Of a stretch of 64,000 bases of DNA, positions 26,338 through 34,872 are shown one piece after another (position 1 is the stretch's first letter; each line of letters begins with the position of its first letter). Where the stretch lies: contig JBOHME010000006.1 in the NCBI GenBank assembly GCA_050729795.1, positions 1 to 64,000 on the forward strand. Reading direction: 5' to 3'. Under the pieces are notes generated by a model. The model was not told where the DNA came from, searched no databases, and saw only the letters and a program-made list of their open reading frames with translations. The position numbers and the translations under genes are program-made. This DNA is from AP-15 sp050729795 (GTDB taxonomy: Bacteria > Pseudomonadota > Alphaproteobacteria > ATCC43930 > CGMCC-115725).

Positions 26338-27084
26338 ATGACCGATCGGACCCGGCTCGTCGCCGGCAACTGGAAGATGAACGGGTTGCGCGCCGACAGC
26401 GTCTCCCTCGCCGGTGCGCTGGCACGGCGGGCACGCGAGCCAGGAAGCAATGCGACGCTCGGCTGCGAGCTCCTGGTTTGCCCACCCTCGACGCTGCTCG
26501 CGGTGGTGCAGGGCGCCATCGCCGGCAGCGGCATCGCGCTCGGCGCCCAGGACTGCCACGCTGCGCCAAAGGGGGCGTTCACCGGCGATGTCAGCGCCGA
26601 GATGCTGGCCGATGCCGGGTGCACCCATGTCATTCTCGGGCATTCCGAGCGCCGCCACGGCCATGGCGAGAGCGACGCCGAGATTCGCGCCAAAATCGAG
26701 GCCGCGTGCCGGGCCGGGCTCCGGCCGATCCTATGTGTCGGCGAAACCCGCGAAGAGCGCGAGGCCGGGCAGGCGGTTGCGGTCGTCGCCGCGCAGCTTT
26801 CGGGCTCGATCCCTCGGGGTCTCGACCGGGCCCGGCTGATCGTCGCCTATGAGCCGGTCTGGGCGATCGGTACCGGGCTCAGCGCCACCCTCGGCGACAT
26901 CGCGGCGATGCATGCGGCGATCCGCGCGGACCTCGCGCCCGACGCACGGGTCCTCTATGGCGGCTCGGTCAACCCGGCCAACGCCGCTGCGATCCTGGCA
27001 CTCCCCGATGTCGATGGCGCGCTGGTGGGTGGCGCCAGCCTCGATGCCGATTCGTTCTGGGCGATCGCCCGCAGCTATGCATAG
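26338..27084 (+). CDS. tpiA: Triosephosphate isomerase
   Basis: A 248-residue TIM barrel that interconverts dihydroxyacetone phosphate and glyceraldehyde 3-phosphate. Active-site elements are all present: NWKMN with the catalytic Lys near residue 13, ILGHSERR with the catalytic His, and AYEPVWAIGTG with the catalytic Glu. The phosphate-binding YGGSVNPAN and GGASLDADSF close the barrel. The ATG at 26338 has GAGGAGGG a few bases upstream. It is divergent from ppiD and 170 bases upstream of trpD. Confidence 0.97.
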   Translation: MTDRTRLVAGNWKMNGLRADSVSLAGALARRAREPGSNATLGCELLVCPPSTLLAVVQGAIAGSGIALGAQDCHAAPKGAFTGDVSAEMLADAGCTHVILGHSERRHGHGESDAEIRAKIEAACRAGLRPILCVGETREEREAGQAVAVVAAQLSGSIPRGLDRARLIVAYEPVWAIGTGLSATLGDIAAMHAAIRADLAPDARVLYGGSVNPANAAAILALPDVDGALVGGASLDADSFWAIARSYA

Positions 27085-27254
27085 GAATGTCCATGTGCCG
27101 ACCCGTTCTGGCGGGATCGCTCGGGCCCGGTCCGGGCGCGGCGTTCCGTTGGCCACCCGGCGCTGCTATAAGAATGTCCCCCGCTGCTGGCGAGCCTGCG
27201 CATGGTCCTGCTAATCGACAATCCACGCCCATCAGCGACCCCGGACTCCGCCTG

Positions 27255-28304
27255 ATGAGCGGCGTGGCGGGCGATCTCAAATCGCTGCTAGCGGTGGCCG
27301 CCCAAGGCCGCAGCCTCACCGAGACCGAAGCCGAGCGGGCGTTCGACATCATCATGAGCGGCGACGCGACGCCGTCGCAGATGGGCGCGTTCCTGATGGC
27401 GCTGCGGGTCCGCGGCGAGACCGTCGATGAGATCGCGGGTGCGGCGCGGATCATGCGGGCCAAGGCCGCGGCGATTGACGCCCCGCCGGGCGCGATCGAC
27501 ACTTGCGGTACTGGCGGCGATGCCTCGGGCAGCTTCAACATCTCGACGGCGAGCGCGCTGGTCGTTGCCGGCTGCGGCGTTCCGGTCGCCAAGCACGGCA
27601 ATCGAGCGCTGTCTTCGAAATCGGGATCGGCCGACGTGCTGACCGCGCTCGGCGTCAATATAGAAGCCGATCTGGCGTTGGTGCGGGCCTGTCTGTGGGA
27701 GATCGGCATCGGCTTTCTGATGGCGCCGCGGCATCACAGCGCCACCCGCCATGTCGCTCCCACCCGTGTCGAGCTCGGCACCCGCACGATCTTCAATCTG
27801 TTGGGGCCGCTGTCGAACCCGGCCCATGCCCGCCGCCAGCTGGTCGGCGTGTTCGCCCCCGAATGGGTAAAGCCGATGGCCGAGGTGCTCGGGCGGCTCG
27901 GCGGCGAGCGCGCCTGGGTCGTGCATGGCGACGGGCTCGACGAATTGACCACGGCCGGGCCCAACACGGTCGCCGCGCTCGATGGCGGCCGTGTCGATAT
28001 CTTCGAGGTTGTCGCCGCGGATGCCGGGTTGCCGGAAGCGCGGCCAGAGGATTTGCGCGGCGGCGAGCCCGCTTACAACGCAGCGCTGATGCGCGACCTG
28101 CTCGGCGGGGTCGGCGGTCCGCTGCGCGACATCGTCCTGCTGAACAGCGCCGCGGCATTGCTGATCGCCGGCCGGGTGGCAAATCTCGGCGAAGGTGCCG
28201 GGCTCGCGGCTCGATCGATCGATTCGGGTGCGGCCCGCCAGGTGCTGGCGGAGCTGGTCTCCCGCACCAATGCCTGCGCCAGCGCCACGCAGGCCGCGCT
28301 ATGA
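27255..28304 (+). CDS. trpD: Anthranilate phosphoribosyltransferase
   Basis: A 349-residue enzyme that adds phosphoribosyl to anthranilate. Diagnostic segments are DTCGTGGDASGSFNIST (phosphoribosyl pyrophosphate loop), KHGNRALSSKSGSADVLTALG, APRHHSATRHVAPTR and FNLLGPLSNPA. I start at the ATG at 27255 (MSGVAGDLKSLL), which fits the family length; earlier in-frame starts would add an atypical Pro-rich extension. Its TGA overlaps the trpC ATG (ATGA), so the two are coupled. No separate trpG is expected because trpG is fused to trpE. Confidence 0.96.
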   Translation: MSGVAGDLKSLLAVAAQGRSLTETEAERAFDIIMSGDATPSQMGAFLMALRVRGETVDEIAGAARIMRAKAAAIDAPPGAIDTCGTGGDASGSFNISTASALVVAGCGVPVAKHGNRALSSKSGSADVLTALGVNIEADLALVRACLWEIGIGFLMAPRHHSATRHVAPTRVELGTRTIFNLLGPLSNPAHARRQLVGVFAPEWVKPMAEVLGRLGGERAWVVHGDGLDELTTAGPNTVAALDGGRVDIFEVVAADAGLPEARPEDLRGGEPAYNAALMRDLLGGVGGPLRDIVLLNSAAALLIAGRVANLGEGAGLAARSIDSGAARQVLAELVSRTNACASATQAAL

Positions 28305-29569
28305 GCGACGTGCTGGAGCGCATCTGCACCGACAAGCGCGCCGAGATCGCCCGCGCCAAGACGGCGATGCCAGAGCCGAGGCTGGTCGCGGACCTCGCCT
28401 CGGCATCGCCGGTGCGGCCTTTTGCCGAAGCTCTGGCGCGACATCTGGCTTTGGGCCGCTACGGTCTGATCGCCGAGATCAAGAAAGCCTCCCCGAGCGC
28501 CGGGCTGATCCGCGCCGACTTTGATCCCGCGGCGCTGGCCCGTTCCTACGCCGAGGGCGGCGCCACCTGTCTTTCGGTCCTGACCGACACCCCTCATTTC
28601 CAGGGCAGCGTCGCCGATCTGCACACCGCGCGCCGCGCGGCACCGGAATTGCCGGTGCTGCGCAAGGACTTCATCCTCGATCCGTATCAGGTGATCGAGA
28701 GCCGGCTGGTCGGTGCGGACTGTATCCTGTTGATCATGGCGGCGCTGTCCGACGACAGCGCGCGCGAATTGGCGGCGGTTGCGGGCGAACTTGGCCTCGA
28801 CGTGCTGGCCGAAGCGCATGATGCCGCCGAGCTCGATCGCGCGCTGCAGCTCCCAGTCAGGCTGATTGGACTCAACAACCGTAATCTCAAGACGTTGTCG
28901 GTCGATCTTAAGACAACAGAAGAGCTCGCGAAACAAGTCCCGCCGGATCGGATCGTGGTCGCCGAAAGCGGCCTGCGGGGTCCGGACGATCTCGATCGGC
29001 TCGCCGCCGCCGGCGCGCGTTGCTTTCTGGTCGGCGAAACCCTGATGCGAGCATCCGATGTCGCCGTGGCGACGCGCCAGTTGCTGCGTCTGCCCGAATT
29101 CACCCATCTCGACGCCGCGGGTCACGCCCGGATGGTCGATATCTCCGCCAAGGGCGAGACCGATCGGATTGCACGCGCCGGCGCGCGCGTGGTGATGCAG
29201 AGGGAGACCCTGGAGCGCATCCGCGTTGGCGATGTCGCCAAAGGCGACGTGCTGGCGGTCGCTCGCCTTGCCGGGATCATGGCGGCCAAGCGTACTGCCG
29301 AGCTGATCCCGCTCTGCCACCCGCTGGCGCTGACCTCGGTCGAGCTCGATCTCGTCTGCGTTCCGGAGCAAAACGCCGTCGAGATCGCCGCGACCTGCCG
29401 CCTGCGCGGACGCACCGGGGTCGAAATGGAGGCGTTGACCGCAGTCGCGGTGGCCGCGCTGACGGTCTACGACATGTGCAAGGCGGTCGATCGCGGAATG
29501 CTCGTCACCGACGTGCGGCTGTTGCACAAAGCAGGCGGCAAATCAGGCATCTGGGAGAGAGTCCCGTGA
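28301..29569 (+). CDS. trpC-moaC: Fused indole-3-glycerol-phosphate synthase (TrpC) - cyclic pyranopterin monophosphate synthase (MoaC)
   Basis: One uninterrupted 422-codon frame encodes two complete enzymes. Residues 1 to about 263 are TrpC, which closes the indole ring (LIAEIKKASPSAGLIRADFDP, LPVLRKDFILDPYQV, LIGLNNRNLKTLSVD, VAESGL, CFLVGETLMRASDV). From about residue 267 the chain is MoaC, which makes cyclic pyranopterin for molybdenum cofactor (FTHLDAAGHARMVDISAKGE, LIPLCHPLALTSVELD, GRTGVEMEALTAVAVAALT, YDMCKAVDRGM, HKAGGKSGIW). Only about four residues (RLPE) join them. No stop codon or ATG lies at the junction; a TTG at 29081 is possible but has no Shine-Dalgarno sequence. In relatives these are adjacent separate genes. 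Both halves look intact. It overlaps trpD (ATGA) and moeA (GTGA). Confidence 0.88.
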   Translation: MSDVLERICTDKRAEIARAKTAMPEPRLVADLASASPVRPFAEALARHLALGRYGLIAEIKKASPSAGLIRADFDPAALARSYAEGGATCLSVLTDTPHFQGSVADLHTARRAAPELPVLRKDFILDPYQVIESRLVGADCILLIMAALSDDSARELAAVAGELGLDVLAEAHDAAELDRALQLPVRLIGLNNRNLKTLSVDLKTTEELAKQVPPDRIVVAESGLRGPDDLDRLAAAGARCFLVGETLMRASDVAVATRQLLRLPEFTHLDAAGHARMVDISAKGETDRIARAGARVVMQRETLERIRVGDVAKGDVLAVARLAGIMAAKRTAELIPLCHPLALTSVELDLVCVPEQNAVEIAATCRLRGRTGVEMEALTAVAVAALTVYDMCKAVDRGMLVTDVRLLHKAGGKSGIWERVP

Positions 29570-30780
29570 TACTGGTCGAAGAGGCGCTGGCGCGGCTCCT
29601 GGCCTTGGTCGAGGCCTTGCCGGCGGAGCAGATCTCGCTCGCGGATGGCCTCGGTCGGGTCCTCGCGGAGGATGTGGCGGCCCGCCGGACTCAGCCACCT
29701 TTCGCTGTCTCGGCGATGGATGGCTATGCGGTGCGGGCGGCTGATCTCGGACGGATCCCGGTCGAATTGCGCATTGTTGCCGAGGTCCCGGCCGGGTCCG
29801 GGTTCGGCGGTCGGATCGGCCCTGGCGAGGCAGCGCGAATCTTCACCGGCGCACCGATGCCCGATGGCACCGACACGATCGTGATCCAGGAAGACACGGA
29901 GCGGCTGGGCGACCGGGTCCGGATCACCGAAGGCGCCCGCCGCGGCCGTTATGTCCGGCGAGAAGGGCTCGATTTTGCCGCCGGCGATGTGCTGTTGCGG
30001 GCGGGCCGGCGGCTCGGCGCGCGCGACATCGGTCTGTTGGCGGCGATGAACCGGCCGTGGCTGACGGTGCATCGCCGGCCGCGCATCGGCATTCTGTCGA
30101 CCGGAGACGAGATCGTGATGCCGGGCGATCCGATCGGGCCGCACCAGATCGTCAGCTCGAACAGCCTGGCGCTCGGCGCCATAGTCACTGCCTGCGGCGG
30201 GGTTGCGGTATCGGTCGGCAACGCACCAGACGATGTCGAGGCGTTGCGCCGCATAGCCGCCGCGACAAAGGGTGTCGATCTGCTGGTGACGACGGGTGGG
30301 GTTTCGGTCGGCGAGCACGATCTGGTGCGCGAGGCGCTGGCCGCGGATGGTTTCGATCTCGATTTCTGGCAGATCGCGATGCGCCCGGGCAAGCCGCTGA
30401 TGGTCGGGCGCTATCACGCGACCCCGATGCTCGGCCTGCCCGGAAACCCGGTTTCCACCTTCGTCTGTGCGATGCTGTTTCTCGCCCCCGCGATCGAGCG
30501 GATGTCCGGCATCGCGCCGACGCCCGGAACGACAGCGACCGCGCGGCTCGGCGCGGCCCTGCCGGCCAATGACCAGCGCCAGGATTATTTGCGGGCCCGG
30601 CTCGCGCGCGCCGCCGACGGCAGCGAGGAGGTCTATGCGTTCGACGTCCAGGACAGCTCGATGATGCGTCTGCTCTCTGCCGCCGATTGCTTGATCCTGC
30701 GCCCGCCGCACGCTCCGGCGGCTCAGGCTGGCAGCATCGTCCCGCTGGTGCGCTTTCCGGCTGGTGCGCTGCCGATCTGA
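29566..30780 (+). CDS. moeA: Molybdopterin molybdenumtransferase
   Basis: A 404-residue MoeA that inserts molybdate into adenylylated molybdopterin. Family marks are PPFAVSAMDGYAVRAAD at the N-terminus, GEAARIFTGAPMPDGTDTIV, the MPT-binding TGGVSVGEHDLV and FWQIAMRPGKPLMVG, and GLPGNPVSTFVCAMLF. The GTG at 29566 overlaps the preceding stop (GTGA), so it is translationally coupled to trpC-moaC. The C-terminal domain IV is present. It ends 175 bases before lexA. Confidence 0.95.
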   Translation: MILVEEALARLLALVEALPAEQISLADGLGRVLAEDVAARRTQPPFAVSAMDGYAVRAADLGRIPVELRIVAEVPAGSGFGGRIGPGEAARIFTGAPMPDGTDTIVIQEDTERLGDRVRITEGARRGRYVRREGLDFAAGDVLLRAGRRLGARDIGLLAAMNRPWLTVHRRPRIGILSTGDEIVMPGDPIGPHQIVSSNSLALGAIVTACGGVAVSVGNAPDDVEALRRIAAATKGVDLLVTTGGVSVGEHDLVREALAADGFDLDFWQIAMRPGKPLMVGRYHATPMLGLPGNPVSTFVCAMLFLAPAIERMSGIAPTPGTTATARLGAALPANDQRQDYLRARLARAADGSEEVYAFDVQDSSMMRLLSAADCLILRPPHAPAAQAGSIVPLVRFPAGALPI

Positions 30781-30814
30781 GCGTTCGCGAAAGCATCTCC
30801 GGTAATTTTACCCT

Positions 30815-30857
30815 GTCCCGGGGAATGTCCCGGGGAATGTCCCGGGGAATGTCTCGG
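30815..30857. repeat. 12-bp tandem repeat between moeA and lexA
   Basis: Three perfect copies of GTCCCGGGGAAT (30815, 30827, 30839) and a degenerate start of a fourth (GTCTCGG). Each unit contains the palindrome CCCGGG. The array ends 24 bases before the predicted -35 box of lexA. Confidence 0.9.
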
Positions 30858-30881
30858 CCAATTTTGTTTTGCCTTTGCCCC

Positions 30882-30910
30882 TTGACGCGGCGAGCGAACT
30901 AAAGTAGAAC
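30882..30910 (+). promoter_or_regulatory. lexA promoter with SOS box
   Basis: TTGACG (30882-30887), a 17-base spacer and TAGAAC (30905-30910) make a promoter-like pair. GAAC-N7-GAAC (30896-30910), the reverse complement of the GTTC-N7-GTTC alphaproteobacterial LexA site, covers the -10 box, so bound LexA would block its own promoter. Confidence 0.85.
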
Positions 30911-30955
30911 GTCCGCAGAGTTTCGGGTTCGTTCCAGACTGGCCGAGGGGACTTC

Positions 30956-31660
30956 ATGTTGACCGCAAAGCAGCGCGAATTGCTGCTGTTCATCAATCAG
31001 CGGCTAATGGCGACGGGCGTGTCACCCTCCTTCGACGAAATGAAGGACGCGCTGAGCCTCAAATCCAAATCCGGCATTCACCGGCTCGTCGGCGGGCTTG
31101 AAGAGCGCGGGTTTATCCGTCGCCTGCCGCACCGCGCCCGCGCGCTCGAAGTGACAAAACTGCCAGAAGAAAGTGCCGCCGGCTCGGCAGCCGGTCGCAG
31201 CCGGTTCTCACCGACCGTGATCCGCGGCAATTTCAAGGCTTCGCTGCCCGGTGCCCCGGTGGCGGCGGCGATCGAGGCGGTCGATTTGCCGCTCTATGGG
31301 CGCATCGCCGCCGGAACCCCGATCGAGGCGTTGCGCGACCAGAGTGCCACAATCGGCGTGCCGGGAAGCCTGCTCGGGCAGGGTGGCGAGCATTACGCGC
31401 TCGAAGTCGCCGGCGACAGCATGATCGACGCTGGAATTCTCGACGGGGATACAGTCATCATCGAAAGCGGCGACACAGCCGAAAACGGCGCGGTTGTTGT
31501 CGCCCTGGTGGACGATCAAGAGGTCACTCTAAAGCGGCTGCGCCGGCGCGGCGCTTCGATCGCTCTCGAACCGGCCAACAAAGCCTACGAAACGCGGATT
31601 TTTGGGCCGGATCGCGTCAAGGTCCAGGGCCGTCTCGTCGGACTGATGCGCCGCTACTGA
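30956..31660 (+). CDS. lexA: LexA repressor / SOS autoprotease
   Basis: A 234-residue LexA. The N-terminal winged helix (residues 1-65, SPSFDEMKDALSLKSKSGIH as the recognition region) binds SOS boxes. The C-terminal S24 protease domain cleaves itself at Ala119-Gly120 (GRIAAGTPIEAL) when RecA filaments form. The catalytic dyad is Ser155 (VAGDSMIDAG) and Lys193 (VTLKRL). The linker of about 50 residues is long, as usual for alphaproteobacterial LexA. It is autoregulated, judging from the SOS box over its -10 element. Convergent with tatC. Confidence 0.96.
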   Translation: MLTAKQRELLLFINQRLMATGVSPSFDEMKDALSLKSKSGIHRLVGGLEERGFIRRLPHRARALEVTKLPEESAAGSAAGRSRFSPTVIRGNFKASLPGAPVAAAIEAVDLPLYGRIAAGTPIEALRDQSATIGVPGSLLGQGGEHYALEVAGDSMIDAGILDGDTVIIESGDTAENGAVVVALVDDQEVTLKRLRRRGASIALEPANKAYETRIFGPDRVKVQGRLVGLMRRY

Positions 31661-31837
31661 GACGGGCTCCCGCCCGCGAGATCTGGCCGGGATCGCATCT
31701 TCGGCTGACAACGCGGCGCGGATCGGGGGATGGGGTGCCAACACCGCCGGCTGCAGCGATCCTGTCCTTGCGGGCGACAGGGCCGGGCGGGGCTCGAAAA
31801 GCCTGACTCCGTAGACGGCCGGAGGATTGCGAGCGGG

Positions 31838-32668
31838 CTAGCCACCCGGGGCCGGGTTCCCCTTGGCGGCAAGCGCTGCTTCCTCAGCCGCTTCACGCTT
31901 GGCGCGCGCCTTTTCGACCATGCGGCAGGCGAGGATCGAGACCTCGAACAAACCGATCAACGGCAGCGCGAGGCTGGTCTGGCTGACGATATCGGGCGGG
32001 GTCAGCACCGCCGCGACCACAAACATGATAACGATCGCATAGCGGCGCTTCGAAGCGAGCCCGGCCGCGGTGACGAGCCCAACGCGAGCCATCAGGGTCA
32101 GCAGCACCGGCAGCTGAAAGGCGATGCCGAAGCCGAACAGCAGGGTCATTACCAGCGACAGATACTCGCTGACCCTTGCGTCCAGCACGATCGGCAGCGT
32201 GCCCGGGCCACCGGGTGATTCGAAACTGACAAAAAATCGCCACGCGTAAGGAATCACGATGAAATAGGCAAGAGATGCACCCATGAGAAACAATATCGGC
32301 GTGGCAAAAAGATATGGCAGAAACGCGCGTCGCTCGTTCTTGTAGAGGCCAGGCGCGATAAATTTCCAGATTTGCGTCGCCACAACCGGAAAGGAAATGC
32401 ACAAACCAGCCCAGAACGAGACTTTGATGTAAGTGAAAAACGCTTCGGTGAGCCCGGTGTAGATCAGGTGTCGCCCGGTCTGGCCATGGAAGATCACTGC
32501 CAGAGGATGGACTAAAAACCCATAGATCCGTATCTTGAACTGATAGCATACGAGGAACGCCACCATGATCGCGCCGATCGACCACATCAGACGGTTGCGC
32601 AGCTCGATCAGGTGATCGAGGAGCGGCATCCGGCCCGCTTCGAGCTCGGAGTCCCGATCGTCGGTCAT
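31838..32668 (-). CDS. tatC: Sec-independent protein translocase TatC
   Basis: A 276-residue polytopic membrane protein, the receptor for twin-arginine signal peptides. The N-terminus has the conserved MPLLDHLIELRNRL, followed by six hydrophobic segments. Further family marks are FWAGLCISFPVVATQIWKF and the LFGFGIAFQLPVLL segment. It lies 9 bases after tatB. A Pro/Ala tail follows the last helix. No tatA gene lies in this window, so the third component must be elsewhere or TatB must serve both roles. Confidence 0.95.
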   Translation of the reverse strand: MTDDRDSELEAGRMPLLDHLIELRNRLMWSIGAIMVAFLVCYQFKIRIYGFLVHPLAVIFHGQTGRHLIYTGLTEAFFTYIKVSFWAGLCISFPVVATQIWKFIAPGLYKNERRAFLPYLFATPILFLMGASLAYFIVIPYAWRFFVSFESPGGPGTLPIVLDARVSEYLSLVMTLLFGFGIAFQLPVLLTLMARVGLVTAAGLASKRRYAIVIMFVVAAVLTPPDIVSQTSLALPLIGLFEVSILACRMVEKARAKREAAEEAALAAKGNPAPGG

Positions 32669-32677
32669 CGTGCTCGG

Positions 32678-33202
32678 CTACGGGCGCGGCGGCACGATGT
32701 CGGCTGCGATCGCGATCGGGTCGCGGCCGTGCTCAGGCGGCGGCTCGCCTGCCGGCGCTTCGTCGATAATCGTCGCCGCTCGAGGGTGACTTTCGACCGC
32801 AGCGGCCGGCGCCGCGTCACCGGCTGGCGGTGGTGCGGCGATCGTGCGCATAGCCGGCTCCGCTGCCTCGGCTGCCGGTAACGGTGATCCCGGTGCCATG
32901 AGACTTGGCAGCTGCGGTGGTGCGAGATGCTCGCGCAGGCTGCCCTCCGGGTCGATCGTGTTCTGGAACTCCTTGTCGAGATCGAATTCGGCGGCCTTCT
33001 TGAGCTGCTGGCGCACCTCGTCGAGCTCGGCCTCGCGGATCAGCTGGTCAATGCTACCCTGAAATTCGCGCGACAGAGTGCGGGCCTTGCGGATCCAATA
33101 TCCGGCGACGCGCATTGCTTTCGGCAAGTCCTTGGGCCCGACGAACACAAGGGCAACGACGCCGATCAGCAGGATTTCGGACCAGCCGAAGTCGAACAGC
33201 AT
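32678..33202 (-). CDS. tatB: Sec-independent protein translocase TatB
   Basis: A 174-residue TatB. It opens with MLFDFGWSEILLIGVVAL, a short membrane helix. The hinge VGPKDLP and an amphipathic helix (KAMRVAGYWIRKARTLSREF) follow, and the C-terminal half is a Pro/Ala-rich tail. TatB partners TatC in recognising twin-arginine substrates. The FGWSEILLI and GPKDLP pattern favours TatB over TatA. Confidence 0.93.
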   Translation of the reverse strand: MLFDFGWSEILLIGVVALVFVGPKDLPKAMRVAGYWIRKARTLSREFQGSIDQLIREAELDEVRQQLKKAAEFDLDKEFQNTIDPEGSLREHLAPPQLPSLMAPGSPLPAAEAAEPAMRTIAAPPPAGDAAPAAAVESHPRAATIIDEAPAGEPPPEHGRDPIAIAADIVPPRP

Positions 33203-33323
33203 CGCTATCGGTTCCGCTTCATTACCAGCGCTTGCGCCAAAACCGGCCGGGCGATGATGCCAAACCGCCCCGCCCCGGGCAATGCCGGCCCGGCCGAGCC
33301 GATCGCCGCTGCGCCATCATCAC

Positions 33324-33794
33324 TCAGCCCATCGCGGTGATATGGGTTCGAAACGTCAGCGGGTCAGCGATCCGCCGCATCGGCTCGAGGCTGCCGCCGG
33401 TGCCGCGGACAATGATCGTGCCGTAGCCGAGAACCCGCCCGAGGATTGTCTGGTTGACATCGACGCTTTCGACCTTGCCGCGGTTCATTTCGAGGGTATG
33501 GCGTGACAACAGCCCGGTCTTGTAGATGACGCGATGATCGGTGACCGCGAGTTCGGTCGTCGTGCGGCGGATGAACGCCTGCAGCGCGGCGGAGAGCGTC
33601 AGCAGCGCGAAGATTACCGCCGCGATCTTCAGGGCGAGACTCAGGTTCGGCCGGCCGGAAGCGACGAATGCACAGATGATGAGCGCGATGCAGACGATCA
33701 GCGCCAGGATCGCGCGCAGATAGATCAGCCAGTGCAGCCGCGTCTCGTAAACCACCCTCTCCCCCGGCTGCAACACCCGTCTGACATAGCTCAT
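33324..33794 (-). CDS. PH-domain (YdbS/bPH2-like) membrane protein
   Basis: A 156-residue protein. Two hydrophobic segments lie near residues 26-45 (AILALIVCIALIICAFVAS) and 52-72. The bacterial PH domain that follows is recognised by the TTTELAVTDHRVIYKTGLLSRHTLEM strand pattern (read in parts: LAVTDHRVIYKTGLLSR) and VESVDVNQTILGRVLGYGTI. Members are of unknown function and sit at the inner membrane. The start at 33794 places an Arg-rich N-terminus before the first helix; upstream codons would enter the pdxJ spacer. Confidence 0.82.
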   Translation of the reverse strand: MSYVRRVLQPGERVVYETRLHWLIYLRAILALIVCIALIICAFVASGRPNLSLALKIAAVIFALLTLSAALQAFIRRTTTELAVTDHRVIYKTGLLSRHTLEMNRGKVESVDVNQTILGRVLGYGTIIVRGTGGSLEPMRRIADPLTFRTHITAMG

Positions 33795-33927
33795 CGCCGC
33801 CGATATCCTCGTCGCGAGCTGTCGCCTCCGCTGCCATTCGCGGTACGATGGCCTCGGCCGGGCGGCAGCCGCGCCCATCATATCAGCATCGGCCCGCGGC
33901 CGCGCATCGGTCGTGGCGATCGGATCG

Positions 33928-34671
33928 TCACGCACCAGGGCGCAGCGCAGCCTTGTAGGCGCGTACCGCCGCGGCAAAGCCTACGACCAGCGCGTCCGCG
34001 GTCAATTCGTGGCCGATCGAGGCCTCGGCCACCATTGGCAGAGCCGCGACCAGCGGTGGCAGGTTGGCGAGGTTCAGATCGTGGCCGATATTGACGGTGA
34101 GACCGAGATCGGCGGCACGCGCGGCGGTGGCGGCACACGCCGCCCGCTGCGCATCGGGCCGGCCGGTGCGGAACGCGGCGGCATAGGCGCCGGTATAGAT
34201 CTCGACGCCGTCGGCGCCGGTGTTGTGAACCGGTGCCACGGCAGCAGGATCGGGGTCGATAAACAGGATCACCCGGATGCCAAGCGGCTTCAGTCGGCTC
34301 AACGCGTGGTCGACCAGCTGGTGGTGCGTCGCGTCGAGCTTCCAGCCCTCCTCCGAAGTGAAGGCGTCAGGAGCGTCGGGGACGAGCGTGCATTGTTCCG
34401 GCTTCACCTCGGCAACGAGGTCCAGAAAGCGGCGGTCGGGATAGCCTTCGAGGTTCAGCTCGAACCCCGGCCGCCACGGGCGCATCAGCTCTGCGAGCAC
34501 GAACACGTCGTCGCGGCGGATGTGGCGCGCATCGGGCCGCGGGTGCACGGTCAGCCCGTCGGCCTCGGCATCATGGGCAATCCGGCCGAACCGGGCCAGC
34601 TCGGGAACGCCGGTCCGCCGCGAATTGCGCAATAGTGCTACCTTGTTCAGGTTGACGCTGAGCCTCGCCAT
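33928..34671 (-). CDS. pdxJ: Pyridoxine 5'-phosphate synthase
   Basis: A 247-residue TIM-barrel enzyme that condenses 1-deoxyxylulose 5-phosphate with 3-amino-2-oxopropyl phosphate, the last ring-forming step of the DXP-dependent vitamin B6 pathway. Diagnostic segments are LSVNLNKVALLRNSR, GLTVHPRPDARHI, NLEGYPD, EQCTLVPD, RVILFIDPD and LTVNIGHDLNLAN. Length is normal. No acpS follows, although acpS is its common neighbour in other proteobacteria. Confidence 0.96.
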   Translation of the reverse strand: MARLSVNLNKVALLRNSRRTGVPELARFGRIAHDAEADGLTVHPRPDARHIRRDDVFVLAELMRPWRPGFELNLEGYPDRRFLDLVAEVKPEQCTLVPDAPDAFTSEEGWKLDATHHQLVDHALSRLKPLGIRVILFIDPDPAAVAPVHNTGADGVEIYTGAYAAAFRTGRPDAQRAACAATAARAADLGLTVNIGHDLNLANLPPLVAALPMVAEASIGHELTADALVVGFAAAVRAYKAALRPGA

Positions 34672-34778
34672 CGCCTGATGCTACACCCGCGCGCGCTCGT
34701 GGGTCAGCCTCGATCTCACCCGCTTGGCGCGAGGCACCACGTTCTGCCCGCGCCGCTCATCCGCGGGGCCGCCCATGA

Positions 34779-34872
34779 TCGGAATGGCCGACGGTCGGAA
34801 TGCTCACTGATCAGAATGCCCATGTCAGAATGGTCAATGATCAGAAGGACCTGTGGTCAGAACGGAATGTCG
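34779..34872. repeat. Degenerate 16-bp tandem repeat at the 3' end of ssb
   Basis: Six units starting TCRGAA are spaced 16, 16, 14, 16 and 16 bases apart (34779, 34795, 34811, 34825, 34841, 34857). The last one is the 3' end of the minus-strand ssb gene with its stop codon. The four units nearest ssb each carry a TGA (as TCA on this strand). Confidence 0.7.
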
